In this document: positions 35,095 through 46,472 of the stretch, in pieces | How positions within the stretch are numbered: the stretch's first letter is position 1 | Layout of the letters: each line of letters begins with the position of its first letter | Made by a program: the position numbers and the translations under genes | The notes under the pieces: model-generated | Databases searched by the model: none | What the model was told of the DNA's origin: nothing | Seen by the model: only the letters and a program-made list of their open reading frames with translations | Assembly (NCBI RefSeq): GCF_016086655.4 | Contig: NC_052138.2 | Location: forward strand, 15,376,001-15,440,000 | Length of the DNA stretch: 64,000 nucleotides | Direction: 5' to 3' | From: Lepeophtheirus salmonis | Taxonomy: Eukaryota > Arthropoda > Copepoda > Siphonostomatoida > Caligidae

Positions 35095-35925
35095 TTCAGA
35101 AGTTGCATGGCGTTATAGGAGATTCATTACTCGATAAGGAATGATTAAAATTGTCAAAAGATATCAAGAAACTGAAAACCTCACCTCAAAACTAAGGAAA
35201 AAAATAATTTGGCAGGTTAGGACTCCAAATGTGATAAAAGTTCATCATAAAGTATAAGAATGCAAGGATGATGACTAAAATCGTTGAAGAGGATCATAAA
35301 ATGAAAATATACAAACACCATCATATAATAACGGAAGCTTCTAAAAAAGAAAAAATGAAAGATAACCATTCTTCTTCAAAAGATCAAGCACCTAGGTGAT
35401 TTTGTATTCACTATTGAATCTGTCTGGAAGAATAACCTAGCATGGAATCAGAAAATAATCTAAAGACGAGTTGAACCTACTTCTGTAATGGTCCGAGTGC
35501 TGTATTCCCCAATGTTGTGTATCTTCCTTAGGTTTTTTGGTATGGATGTAAAAATCAATTCCAAGAGCTAAATGGATGTGGTTTTGGGGCTTGGCGTAAA
35601 GCTTTGGTTCATTACAAATACTGCCATGGATAAAAAATATGCATTCCAGCCGTATTCTACGCCCTGCTATGGATAGGAAACTCAACTGTTCTTTGCATCA
35701 AATATGATATTTTGGCCCAGATAAGTATTGCCCCTTTCTCTTCAGATTTGAACTCACGGGATTACAAAATATAGAGATATCTTGAAGTGAAGCTAAATCA
35801 ATTTAGCTCGGAAAGTATTAATTCTTTAAAAAGAGTAATTGTCCAAGAATGGAGATCAATTCCCAAGAGAACTATTTGTGATTTATGTATATCATTTAAA
35901 CAGCGATTGGAGGCTGTAAATTAAA
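35095..35925 (+). pseudogene. mariner/Tc1-like transposase, nearly full length but dead
   Basis: Plus-strand frames follow a Tc1/mariner transposase from the N-terminal helices (around 35110-35300) to the C-terminus. Landmarks are FFGMDVKINSK (about 35535-35570), a degraded QPYSTPCYG (about 35644-35670) where the family has QPDSAPCH with the second catalytic aspartate, and FSSDLNSRDYKI followed by YLEVKLNQFSSESINSLK (about 35735-35840). The tail RVIVQEWRSIPKRTI continues in the same frame to a stop near 35923. The second aspartate appears lost (D to Y) and several frameshifts and stops are present. The minus-strand frame at 35437-35685 is antisense. Confidence 0.8.
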
Positions 35926-36127
35926 ATAAAGGTAGATAGATTGAAAAATCTATGAATAATGCTTAGTACTTGTTACAAAAATTATTCCTGGTAAAATTTG
36001 TTTGGTCCATTAAGTGTATTGGAAATGACAGCTTCATTTTGTAAACGGTTATCTTCCAAGATGAATGAGGATTAAAGGCATAAAGGATAAATCTTCACTA
36101 TAGATATGTATCTTAAGCGTTGGGCCT

Positions 36128-36343
36128 GTCCTTATTTAGTTCAGTCTCCGTCTGGTTCAGTTCAGTCCTAAAACTTATGAAGTTCGGTCCTTTATGACGT
36201 CCATCAACTTTATTTCATCTTTTTAATCAGTTCTAGTACTGAGAGTCCGAAGGACTGACAGTCTTAAGAACCGATCCCAATGACTGATAAGACCTATATT
36301 AAAATTGGATTGGGCTGCATTGAATAAGTAAGAATTGACACAA
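36128..36343 (+). mobile_element. family III (GTCCTTATTT) copy
   Basis: GTCCTTATTTAGTTCAGTCT, then GGTCCTTTATGACGTC and TTTTTAATCAGTTCTAGTAC; ends near TTGAATAAGTAAGAATTGAC. Uninterrupted version of the copy at 5101. Confidence 0.65.
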
Positions 36344-36344
36344 C

Positions 36345-37980
36345 AATATGAATGTATCATAATTATCAAAGAACATACACATGAACGTTATTCGATACAG
36401 CTCATCCCCCGTCAAAAAAGTTTTGGCTTGAGGCATTTCTTCAGATTAAGTTAGTTTTTGAGCCATCTCTTTGATTGAGATTTTCTACTGCGTGTTTTTA
36501 TAGGAGTAATCATAATTTCCATTATACAAATGAAATGGTTTGTAATATGGTATATTGATATATGTACGTACATACAAATAACTGTAAATTGCAAAGGGAA
36601 TGAAAGATTTAATGATAGCATTTGGTTCAGTTGTGTTTGAAGGGAAATATATAATAAAAAAGTACATGGCACAATATTGAAAATTACAGCTGAATTAATT
36701 ATTCATTTGGTTGGAAATTTTTCAAAATTTCCCTTTTGCTTACATATTAGAGACAATTAGTATGATTTTTGTCTCAGGATCCCGTTTTCCAGGGATTTTT
36801 CGGGGTGTATCTCTACTCGAAATTCCTGGGAAATCAGGGCTATAATTATAGTTTAATACTATCTGCTTTCATGATGGAATTCATTTATATAATGATTCAT
36901 GAAGATTCACTTGGAGTAAAGTTTTTAACGATTCATATAAGCTGCTGTGCAATTGATGTACAAATATGGTATAATTATACCTTTTAACGTAGAAAAAATT
37001 AATTATTTTTTTATTTTTGAACAACTGGTTTAAAATTTATGTTTTTTTCTTCTTTAAATACATATAAAATAAAGTAATAAAAAATTACAAAATATTTATT
37101 ATTGACTATCTGATCCCGATATTTCCCAGGATACTAAAATTGGTTTTTGGAGAACTAATTGAAGGATTAGTAATATATTTAGATTGTTTTTACTCTTCAC
37201 TTACCTTTACTCGCGGATGTTCATCTCCACAGAAGGATGACAACTATATTATTGTTTATGTATATCTTTCGTAATTATTGTTATAATTAATTTTAATGAC
37301 ACATCTTTGTGTTTTGTTAACAAATGTAACTTTGTGCAAATTTCAAAAATTCAATGTCACAAAAGAAACTCTATCAATCAATCACACTTTCATTTACACA
37401 ACGCTCTACGAAAATAATCTGCTGTAACTAACTCTCGTCTTAAGGATTTATATTTTTGTGAAAAAATCACCTTCTCCGAAGAACCCCCCTCCTACCTCTT
37501 CTTCCTCCTCTTGCGCCGTGGGTGACGGTGGTATCCTACTTGCTGTTTCTTGTAAGCTGAAGGGAAAGTTCCCTATGATAAATATATATATATATTTATA
37601 TTTTAAAAGCTACAAGGAGAGTAAATGGCGCTCTCTGAGAAGTGTTTTTCTTCTAATACTTTTTAAAAAAGAGTCGACTTATAGATATCAACTTTGTTAT
37701 TTTTACATTTCCAATGCCTCAGTTGACTTTACTCTCAATATAGTTGTTTTGTTATAATCATCTATTATGTATGTTAAAAATATGAATTTCCCACTATTTG
37801 TAGACTAAACACTTGCAGTAAACAAGTCATTGCTTGAGCTCCCCTTGTTTTATCAAGGACTTCTTAACATCTTCAAAAGCTCTGTACTTGGGAATTCCAA
37901 ATATAGACTTGTTTTTGAAATTTATTTTCAAAATATTATTTAATAGTAACCCAGTGATAGTGACATAAATCGTATCAAAT
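36345..37980. other. spacer with a few short open frames
   Basis: The frames at 36769 and 37458 (72 and 99 codons) have no recognisable motif and sit in low-complexity sequence. A small patch of GATCCCG and TTTCCCAGGAT strings occurs at 36777-36840 and again at 37111-37136. Confidence 0.35.
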
Positions 37981-37984
37981 TTTT

Positions 37985-38155
37985 AGATGACCCCTTTTTT
38001 TGGAATTTGTAATCTGAAAAATGAAATTTTTGTATTCCTTCGAGTTGTCATTATTATTTAATTCCTGAGTTGTGAACATCATTTCCTAAATAGACTCAAT
38101 TATATTCAAACCCTTTTTGAACGTTGGGGTGGAAATGAAAATGAAGGTAATCCTA
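37985..38155 (-). mobile_element. MITE-II fragment, reverse
   Basis: GATGACCCCTTTTTTTGGAA and TCGAGTTGTCATTATTATTT are family landmarks; both termini are missing. Confidence 0.6.
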
Positions 38156-38159
38156 AGAA

Positions 38160-38655
38160 ATCCAAAGAAAGTATAAATAGTTGGGTAAAGGAAGGACGAT
38201 ACTGTTGAAGTTCAACAGGTTTAAAGAAATAGATAGTTTTATTTACAATTGGTATATTGTGTATTAATAGTTTCAACTCTATTAGGCATTAGAATGTCCC
38301 TCTTGTTGTCTTTTCATCAATGTCTTTGCAAGCACATGGTTTTTAAATAAATATGTTAATGTATTCATTGGCTTCCTTTTTAAATGAATTACATATTGTT
38401 TAATACTTACATAAATATACATAGGAGTACAAGGAGAAAAGGAACGAAATAGACTTCGTCAGTCTTTGTCTATTTTCATATGTATCCTTTTAGCAATTTT
38501 GTATTTGGACAATAGATATATATTAACTCCTTTTCTGAGCCGGTTATTTTAAAAAAAATATATATATTACGAATAAAGTGCAAGGAGTTAATAAAAAAAC
38601 AGAGCTGTTCACAATCAGTACTTGAACTTAATTTGTTAGGAGTTATTATGAATGT
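38160..38655. other. AT-rich spacer
   Basis: Nothing recognised. Confidence 0.4.
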
Positions 38656-38659
38656 AAAT

Positions 38660-38800
38660 TCTGTTTGGACTCAGAGTAGAATTGAGGATCTATAACAGAG
38701 TAACATTTGCACATGTCTTTGCTAGAAACAAAGTGAGTTTGATTTGTTTATATTTTCTTTCTAACGTAGTTGCTTGTAGCTAATCTCCCAAAACATCCTG
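38660..38800 (-). mobile_element. MITE-II fragment, reverse
   Basis: GGACTCAGAGTAGAATTGAG and TTGCTTGTAGCTAATCTCCC are shared with other reverse copies. Confidence 0.6.
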
Positions 38801-38802
38801 GA

Positions 38803-38887
38803 GGGGCGTAGCTCAGTGGACAAATCGCTTTGGAGACATTATTATTCTCTTGAACTCAATATGTGTCGTTTGATTTACGGTCGCTCC
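38803..38887 (+). pseudogene. tRNA-derived relic (pseudo-tRNA or SINE head)
   Basis: GGGGCGTAGCTCAGTGGACA starts like a tRNA, with an A-box-like TAGCTCAGTGG. A B-box-like GTTTGATTTAC follows at 38868-38878. The last seven bases TCGCTCC can pair with the first seven (six of seven, one G-T). The D and anticodon arms do not fold properly, so a functional tRNA is unlikely. Confidence 0.4.
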
Positions 38888-38919
38888 TACAGAAGGAAAC
38901 ATAAATAAATTAAGAGTTT

Positions 38920-39373
38920 ATTATTATTTTTTATTTATTTCAAAAATTAAATTTTTCAGAAAATTGTTATTTTTTTTTTTAAATTTTTCAGAAAATTATT
39001 ATTTTTTGTTTATTTTTTTATTTTTCGAGAAAATATTTCATAAATTGAATTTATGTAAAGAAATTTCAAAAATTCGGAGTTACTTCTAAAATATTAAATT
39101 TATCAATAAAAATTGAAAAATTAATTTTTTTGGAAAAAAAAATTCAAAAATGGAAATACAAATATAAAAAATTTTCTAAAAATTTGAAAGATTATTGCCA
39201 AAAATTTAATGTTTTAGAAAAAAAATTCAAATATATAATTTTTTATTTTTATTTTAAAAATCCACAGCTATTCACAAAAAATCAAATGTTCGGGGGAAAA
39301 AATTAAATATTTTGCTCTACTTCATAATTTTCCCGAATGACACATAAAATTATAGTAAAAAGCAAAAATGTCT
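38920..39373 (+). mobile_element. MITE-I copy, ends missing
   Basis: AT-rich interior with CACAGCTATTCACAAAA and TTTTCCCGAATGACAC, the same strings as in the copy at 34233. Confidence 0.6.
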
Positions 39374-39456
39374 AAACATGTCAGCCACTAAATAAGGTAA
39401 TTGATGGAATAAATCTGAGCACTATCTTGATATCAGCTGCCGACATAAAAGAAAAT

Positions 39457-39556
39457 AGAGCAGACGTAACAACTATTTCTTTTCATCTGTTTTCTAAATT
39501 TAGTTCAGAGCAGACGTAACAACTATTTCTTTTCATCTGTTTTCTAAATTTAGTTC
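39457..39556. repeat. perfect 50-bp tandem duplication
   Basis: The unit starting AGAGCAGACGTAACAACTAT and ending AAATTTAGTTC occurs twice, back to back, with no difference. Confidence 0.95.
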
Positions 39557-39559
39557 ATT

Positions 39560-40180
39560 TTTTTTCTTACTAAAATATGAGCTTTAGGTAAATCAGAAAC
39601 ACTGTTTTCATAAAAAAAACGACTCGAGTTTTAAAGAAAAATATAAGACTGAAAACTTCTTGAGAATATACAAACTAGAACAACAACAAAACAAAAGCTT
39701 ATACGCTAAAAAATCTTTAGGATTTTCAACCCAAAATATATGTTATCCCACTTTCTTTTTTTTTTAATACGAGGCGCTAACCAGTAACTGTACACTCTTG
39801 TTGATAAACTCTTCAGGTTATCAACTCCAAAAAAACGGCAACCAAAAAAAAACCAACTGCTTTTAAACTCGGATCAAGTATTAACGTCTTTATTAAACAA
39901 CACACTTTGTTCATTAAGCTATCTGTAGTACTATAACGGTATGTCCGATGAAAGCAATTGTTGAAAGTACTAGGAAACAAGTCCATCTTTGGTCTCATTG
40001 GTTGTTTTCTTATTAAACGGATATTGCTTTTTTGGCTTTATACTCATTTGTAAATATATTCCTTTTATACCTGAATACATATTTATGAAGAAGATATAGT
40101 ATGTCATGTTTTCTTTGTTTTTCTTCTTCATTGATCTACTAGCGGAAATATCTGGTACTAGTGTCGTCTTAGCCATAATT
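39560..40180. other. AT-rich spacer
   Basis: Nothing recognised. Confidence 0.4.
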
Positions 40181-40185
40181 TATTT

Positions 40186-40375
40186 GATCCAGTCCTACGA
40201 CCGCTTCTTGAGCCAGTCGGCTCTTCCGACTGCAATTACCAGATCTAAAGATTAAAAAGAAGAAATAAAGTTGAATGCCGTGATCAATGACCAAACTTTA
40301 AAAGTTTAAGTACTGATATATAAGACAGAACTGGACCGGACCGAGATGGATGGATCCGAAATAAGGATCCACACA
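40186..40375 (-). mobile_element. family III copy, reverse
   Basis: In reverse it reads TCCTTATTTCGGATCC, then GGTCCGGTCCAGTTCTGTC and AACTTTATTTCTTCTTTTTA. A short MITE-II-like string (CACATTCACAAGTATTTACTC type) follows at 40488-40545. Confidence 0.6.
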
Positions 40376-40804
40376 ATCCTACATAGCATTGCGAGGAGTT
40401 ATAAGGCGTTGAAGAACAGAAAGCCTCGCTTAATTAACATAAAAGATAACCCCCAAGAAATCCTCGGTTTTACTCTTTATTTTTTCAGGTGTACATTCAC
40501 AAGTATTTACTCAATACTTAGAATTTATCTCTTCAAGAATAAAAGGGAACCAATATTTGGAAAAAAAATAATCTGACGTGATTTTGTTTAGTTTTTTGAG
40601 TGCTCTCTAGCGGAGCTTTAGCCACACACTCGTGTTGCTAAACATCATCTAAAATCACTTCCATTATTTTTTATTGTTCTTCCTTGTTCTTTTCTAAAAT
40701 TAAGCATATGCTCAATTCTGCCTACAAAACCTCTTCGAAATTTCATTAATACCACTACATTGTTATCATAAAAAATAGTTGTAGGTACATTATTTTTTCA
40801 TCGC

Positions 40805-40965
40805 TGGAAGGCTCTTAAGTTGAATCCATGTTACTTTTTAAAGTCTTTTTCAAAACAATTGGAAATATTTTTGTAAAAGAGGTGATGTTTCACTCAATCC
40901 AGTCAAATTGTATGAACTCACTGAATACTCAAATATTCTCTCATGGTTACATAATGAAATTGACA
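40805..40965 (+). repeat. dispersed repeat shared with 48590-48735
   Basis: CTTAAGTTGAATCCATGTTA and TCACTCAATCCAGTCAAATT are matched in order at 48590-48735. The nature of the repeat is unknown. Confidence 0.55.
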
Positions 40966-40969
40966 AATT

Positions 40970-41555
40970 ACATGTTTAAATAAGAAAGGCAGAGACTTGA
41001 AACTTGCAGAAAAAACGGCCCTCTGGTTTGTTAGGAATGGGCCACCCCTCACCTGCTAGGGGGGTTTCTGTTTTGGAATTTTTTGTCACTTTCGGGATGG
41101 GGACTTACCTTGGTCTCTTCATCATTTTTTTGGTTCCCTAAAGAGGGACCATTGTGGACCATGTTCCACATCGTTATTTGCCTTCTGCCTCCTTTTGTAT
41201 ACTCTATTCTAGTACAAATATTTACATTTATATATGAAAATTTTAATAAGTAGAGACATATATATGTAAATAAAATAAAAACAATGTATATTATAGTAAA
41301 ATATATCAAAGGGATAATCAGAAAGAATTTTTAGAAAGGTTTTATATTAAAAATAAATTTAAAACGGTATTGGCATATAGAAATAAAAGGAAAACAAAAG
41401 AAGAAATATTTGGTTACTTTAATATAACTTAAATAGAAATAGTAGTTGCTTGTTCGCCTAACCTCCTTATTTATCTACTTCTGAATTTGGTGGAAAGGGA
41501 GGAGGGGAACTACTTGTACGTGCATAAGTTATTCTAAAACCCTGGTCTCTGTATC
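40970..41555. other. spacer, possibly retrotransposon 3' UTR
   Basis: It lies downstream (minus sense) of the R2-like relic and contains a GC-richer part at 40995-41200. An 86-codon minus frame there has no motif. It may be untranslated 3' sequence of that element. Confidence 0.3.
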
Positions 41556-41558
41556 ATT

Positions 41559-42320
41559 CTACAATAATTCGGTATAGAGCATTGTTAGGACTTTTTGTTG
41601 GATCCATTTTATGAACATTGGGGTGATGCTCATGGCCTTATTTAGGTCAGTATAGGCCTGTTTAGACATTACTCCCTTCCCATTTATTAATGCAAGTATA
41701 ACAGTTATATGTTTTAGTTCATACTTGTAACTGAGTTCAAGATTCGCAATTATTGATTTTTTTAAACTCGTCTGTTCCGTACTTAACTCTTTTTCTCGAT
41801 CCACAAGTTCACACGCGTCTTATAAAATGGTCGGATCCGCCACGTAGACCTTGTCACCCTCAAAACTTATAATATCAGGCTTCAACAAGTACGATCCCTC
41901 ATGCGGCACAACGTTACCTTCCTGGGCGTTCATTTCCCTCTGCCTCACAATCATTCTTTGAATAACTTTGTGTCTTTCTCTCCCCGCATTTTGTAATTTT
42001 GGACTTATTTGGAGGATATGAGTCAGGTTCGTATACTTTTTCCGAGTATAAGCTACATTTATTACCCCCTTCCAGTATCCTGAATCTGGACTGCTTTGAT
42101 TTACTGCTGACGGACCCAACCATTATTTGCACAGCAGAGGAAAATTCTTTGTCTGAAACATTCATTTCCCGTTACAACAAAAAGGGGAGTTTTGATATCC
42201 TTACTGACTTTCCTCTAGCCCCTTTGTGCCTAGTTTTGAATAAAGTGCCTTTTTGTACAGCTCCGGGATCCGGTCACTGGAGTAGTACGATAAAAATGTG
42301 GCATTCCATCAATTAATTTA
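41559..42320 (-). pseudogene. R2-like non-LTR retrotransposon, endonuclease end
   Basis: The minus strand encodes the C-terminal part of a restriction-like-endonuclease LINE. In such elements this part nicks the target DNA before reverse transcription. LTHILQISPKLQNAGRERH (about 42025-41965) corresponds to the end of the CCHC zinc finger and the R-RH motif. LLKPDIISFEGDKVYVADPT (about 41885-41825) carries the PD...D catalytic pattern (PDI then ADP). An in-frame stop follows at about 41820. The same frame then resumes for another 80 codons, including NLELSYKYELKH, to a stop at 41559. The zinc-finger cysteines upstream are lost and the frame shifts near 42120. The reverse transcriptase domain is not in this window, so it is a 5'-truncated relic. 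The 105-codon plus frame at 41999 is antisense. Confidence 0.65.
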
Positions 42321-42403
42321 TTTATTGTATAAATACAAATAAAAATGATGACAGAAACGGTCTTTAAAGAATTATTATAAATATATTATTAATTTTATAC
42401 CCT

Positions 42404-42580
42404 CGTAATTATCTAGTTTATTGAATTGCGGTAGATATGGTTGGGGCCAACTTTATGAGAAGGTTTCAGGCCCTCAATGTTTTCAAGTGTCTTATATATC
42501 ACAATATATTATGCTAATACTTGCTCGTCAATCCATGAATCTTGTCCAATATCAATAACCCATAATGTTTAATGATCTTT
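42404..42580. repeat. direct repeat, copy 1 of 2
   Basis: CGTAATTATCTAGTTTATTG, then GGGGCCAACTTTATGAGAAG and ATGAATCTTGTCCAATAT. The second copy is at 43404-43590. The two copies flank the LINE fragment. Confidence 0.75.
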
Positions 42581-42729
42581 TTTTCTTTGCCTTTATTATA
42601 TGTACATTATTTATTAATTAAAAATTATCTAACAATATCATAAACAAAAACAACGAAATCACATCAAATATATCATAATAAAACATCTCAGATACTAACT
42701 TAAAATCGACATTAGATTAAAATTTCAAA

Positions 42730-43330
42730 TTAAATGCAATTTAAAGTACTCAAGTACAAGGTTAAAATAGGAATTATTCCTTTTAAATTACTCTCTTTTA
42801 TAGTCCTTAGCTTATATAAAATATACTGTACATTGGTGATCAAGGCGTCAATTTGAGCGTTTTTACTGGTTGTCAAAAAGTCAATCCTTCCAAGATTCTT
42901 ACCATGTTGCTCTTCAATGAGCTGTATAATAACCGTGTAGGTCAAATATAGTTGGACGCATTCCCACATGATGTGATCCGTCGTTTCAGGCATTTCTTTG
43001 CAAAAAAAGCATAAATTCCTTTCCTCTTTGAAAAACTTGTCAGCGACTTCAAGTGTGCCTGTCAGTAAACGACATTTAAACAATTTTTCATGACAAGTTA
43101 GGAATCTAATTATTATAGCATTTATATATTAATACAATCTGCTGGGCGTCGTTGGGATATGCTTCGTCCTTTTAAATAATTTTTTAAGGGCACAGGAGAA
43201 GTAGTTTTTTAGGAAGGCCGTTGAAATTGATAAAATTTTCAATCTGAAAGGCATAATTGGTCTTTGGAGATTCACATAAGAGCTGAAGATCGAAGATAGG
43301 CATTTAGAGGCAATTGAATTGCTCAAGGAC
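42730..43330 (-). pseudogene. non-LTR retrotransposon 3' end (CCHC type)
   Basis: The best frame (minus, 43083-42730, 117 codons) starts LLTGTLEVADKFFKEERN and continues NLCFFCKEMPETTDHIMWEC, a C-x2-C-x7-H-x4-C zinc knuckle typical of LINE C-termini. About 60 residues follow to a natural-looking stop. The GTLEV string is shared with the LINE relic at 57060-58425, so the two probably belong to related families. Sequence at 43326-43129 (minus), KCLSSIFSSYVNLQRP, may be upstream coding sequence in another frame. The reverse transcriptase domain is missing. This is a strongly 5'-truncated copy with one well-preserved C-terminal frame. Confidence 0.7.
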
Positions 43331-43403
43331 TTAGATGATATGGCATCCCCTGCGATATTGGAGTATATGGACGTTATGTTAACTTTATTTAAACTTTAAA
43401 AAA

Positions 43404-43590
43404 AATTATACGCCCGTAATTATCTAATTAGTTTAATAGGAGTACCTATGGTTGGGCCAACTTTATGAAAAAATTTCAGGCCCTTGAAATTTTCCGGTTC
43501 GTTACATGTCTCAATATATATTGCTAATGCTTGTTTGCCCCTCTATGAGTCTTGTCCAATATGAATAAACCACCATATGTAATGATATTA
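43404..43590. repeat. direct repeat, copy 2 of 2
   Basis: CCGTAATTATCTAATTAG, then GGGCCAACTTTATGAAAAAA and ATGAGTCTTGTCCAATATGA. Copy 1 is at 42404-42580. Confidence 0.75.
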
Positions 43591-43594
43591 TAAT

Positions 43595-44060
43595 TGATGA
43601 TGGATAATTAAGAGTTTAGCTCTTCTTCCATTCGAACCGCTATCGTGTTTGTTTATTTTTCTTTTATCTTAATATATATTGGTTGATAAGTATTAAATCT
43701 GTTTCAAAGAATCTTGCCATTTTTTCTACTTAATCACTTTTCTTTTTCTTTTTTTCCCCTTGACATTATTTCCTAGTTATTTATTCTCTTAACCAATTTG
43801 AATATCATATAATTAAGGAAGAAGTTCATAATTTGAGACTTCTTTTTTGTTTTATGTTGAAAACACAAAGAAACACATTTTGTGGTTCTATATTAAGTGT
43901 ACTCAATTAATTTTGTCAGCTATTGATCTCTCTGGTTTCATCGCTAATTAGTGGGGATGGGACGATTCCAAAGAAAAATTCCCATGCCGATAAGATTGTT
44001 CTAAAATTAGCTATTTCAATTCTGTAATATTTTAAGTAATAGCTAAAAAAATACAATTTG
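43595..44060. other. AT-rich spacer
   Basis: Nothing recognised. Confidence 0.4.
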
Positions 44061-44065
44061 GCTAT

Positions 44066-44365
44066 CAGTGGCATCCACAGGATTATATTTTACAGGGGAT
44101 TGGTTTTAGGATTTTTTTTTTTTTAAATTGAAAAATTAAATGTCGTGAAATAAAATTATTCTATTTATAAGATTATTTTTTTATATTTTAAATATACAAT
44201 TTTTGTATTAATCCACAAGTATTCACAAAAAAATTATATTTTTGGAAAGGAAATTTCAAAACCCATGGCTATTCTCAAAAACAAATTTTTGGAGAAAAAC
44301 TTCCAAAATCCACAGCTGTCCTCAAAAAATAGAAAAATCCTTATTTCGGGGGGGGGGGGTTATTG
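44066..44365 (+). mobile_element. MITE-I copy, right end missing
   Basis: Left end CAGTGGCATCCACAGGATTA, AT-rich interior with CCATGGCTATTCTCAAAAAC, then a G13 run at 44349-44361 where the right-end fold begins. Confidence 0.65.
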
Positions 44366-44369
44366 CTTT

Positions 44370-44795
44370 CATAACTTAGAAAAAGTAATTAATAGTTATA
44401 TAACAGTAATTAATAATGGGAATCGTAAATTGAGCATTTTTTTCTCGATACTTATTTCTCCGATTCCGATTAATAGCCCCATTCCTACTAATTAGCATTT
44501 AAAACGTTGTCTGTTTTATAAACTCCTTCAATTTCATATATATGTTTGTAATTTAAAAAGTTTGGGAAAATGATGTCATTGAACCCCACAGAGGTGAATT
44601 TTGACCTTTTTACCTTCTTTTTTTGAGAGAGAAGTTGAGGTATACAATTATGATTGCTATGTGAAAATGTTTTGCAGGTTAACACTTTTGATTGAATTAG
44701 TACTGGTTCAGTTGTGAACAATTATAAGGAATTATAAAAAAAAAAAAATGAATAGTTGCATAGAATTTATTAACTTCTGATATGGCTTGGACCCG
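44370..44795. other. AT-rich spacer
   Basis: Nothing recognised. Confidence 0.4.
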
Positions 44796-44799
44796 TTCA

Positions 44800-44935
44800 C
44801 TTTTTTCCGTTCCTTTGTTCATTTTCTGAAATTTTTATGTTCGTTGTTCATTTGTTCACCATTTTACACAAAATTAGTTCAATTTCAATTCCTTTGTTCA
44901 TTTTTGATTTGTTTCGAATTTCTTCCCTCCGAGTG
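44800..44935. repeat. GTTCATTT-rich simple repeat
   Basis: CCTTTGTTCATTTTCTGA, GTTCGTTGTTCATTTGTTCA and TTCCTTTGTTCATTTTTGAT repeat a GTTCATTT word at irregular spacing. Confidence 0.5.
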
Positions 44936-44939
44936 GAGG

Positions 44940-46470
44940 GTGACCAACTGAAGACTTTTTTCTCCTTAATAGACTCAAATTCAATTCTAAATATTTTTTA
45001 CGCACCTTCCCGTACTCCACTTTAATTAATTTTTGGTTAATTTAGTTTATTTTTGATTTTTTTTTCTTGGTCCTTCATTCGGTGATTTGTATCTGGAGAG
45101 TAGGACTCCTTTTAAATAGCAACAAAAGAATTGGATAAAGTTGTAGTAGTTTTTTTGCTGTGTTTGGGTTTAATACCTACACAATGCCCCCGTTTTTATT
45201 CAAAAAAGCTACGATTTTGTGTATTCTCATTCAAAGGCTAAAATTATCATGAGTATGTTTCAACTCAAAACGTTCTCTCTTTTCTTTTGTATTTGAGTTT
45301 AATTTAATAGGCGAGGAATACAACTTTTCAATTATAATAGTAAATTCAAAATTTAATAATACGCATTCATACCTAATAATATACATGAAGCCTTAAACCT
45401 AATAATGTACATTTGTAAATGTGTAAAGTGTTGATAGGATAGTAAGTCATTTTTGTATCCAGGATATTATTTACATGGATTGGCAATTTTGATACAAGAT
45501 TCAATTTTTAAGTAACTCCAACTCATGTGTTGAATTAAAGCTTTTAAAACTCTAATATTAGGAACTTTTACAATTCAGGATTAATAGAAATGTGAAAGTC
45601 AAATATTCATTTTGCTATTCTGAAACATAAAACACCTTCGGGAGAAATTATTCTCCTAAAAGGAAATAAACATTACTTATTTGGACGTCAACGTCTATGT
45701 CAGATGGAGGAATTGTGTTACTTAATATTTACTTAACATTTATTAGTCCAGATCCATCTACCCAATCAAGGTACATTAAGCACATAAATATTTGTATTTT
45801 TTGAGCTTCTTAAATCCTTGTTTGCAAAATCAACGTTTAAAAATAAAGAGAACGATTTTATAACATTGCTTGATAGTGAATAAAACTTAAAAAATATTTT
45901 TTATTAAATGTAATAAAACCAGGGAGGGAAATTTTCTCTCGCAAGTATAAGTACTGAGTGTATTAAGCTTTTTCTAGCTATAGAAATTAAGAAAATAATT
46001 TATTCTCTATTCGTTCTTTTTTTATAATTGCATCATATAAAATATCTGAGTAAATATCAAAATTTACGAGACTTTCTTCGATACCAATACGATACTTATA
46101 CTGGATACTTTTCCTATATATGGGTTTCTGATGTCGATCCAATATATCAGCCCACGTCTAGAAGGAAGTGGAGGAACCAAAAATATTATTCAGATTCGAT
46201 ATTTTTAAACAATATTATTTATTAGCTCACCTTGGTCCTAAAATCACAACCCTGGTTATACAAAGACTCATCGCTTTTGGACCCCCAAAAATTGCTACCT
46301 TACTGGTATGCTTAGAACAATCCAATAATGAGGACAACTGACTATTATCTTATTTACACAACTATTTTTTATTATATCATTAACTAATAATCAATACATT
46401 AAATATACAACGTCGTGGTAAATCCCATATTAATAATGATTTTCTTGTCTCAAATCATCTCAAATCACCC
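44940..46470. other. AT-rich spacer
   Basis: Nothing recognised in 1.5 kb. Confidence 0.4.
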
Positions 46471-46472
46471 GT

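Noticed and set aside
37458..37757. 99-codon plus-strand frame beginning with a proline/serine run
   Set aside because: Simple-sequence composition at the start, no motif, no splice or promoter context.
41999..42316. 105-codon plus-strand frame
   Set aside because: Antisense to the R2-like endonuclease fragment.
43620..43645. B-box-like GGTTCGAATGG on the minus strand
   Set aside because: No matching A box at the right distance and no tRNA fold.
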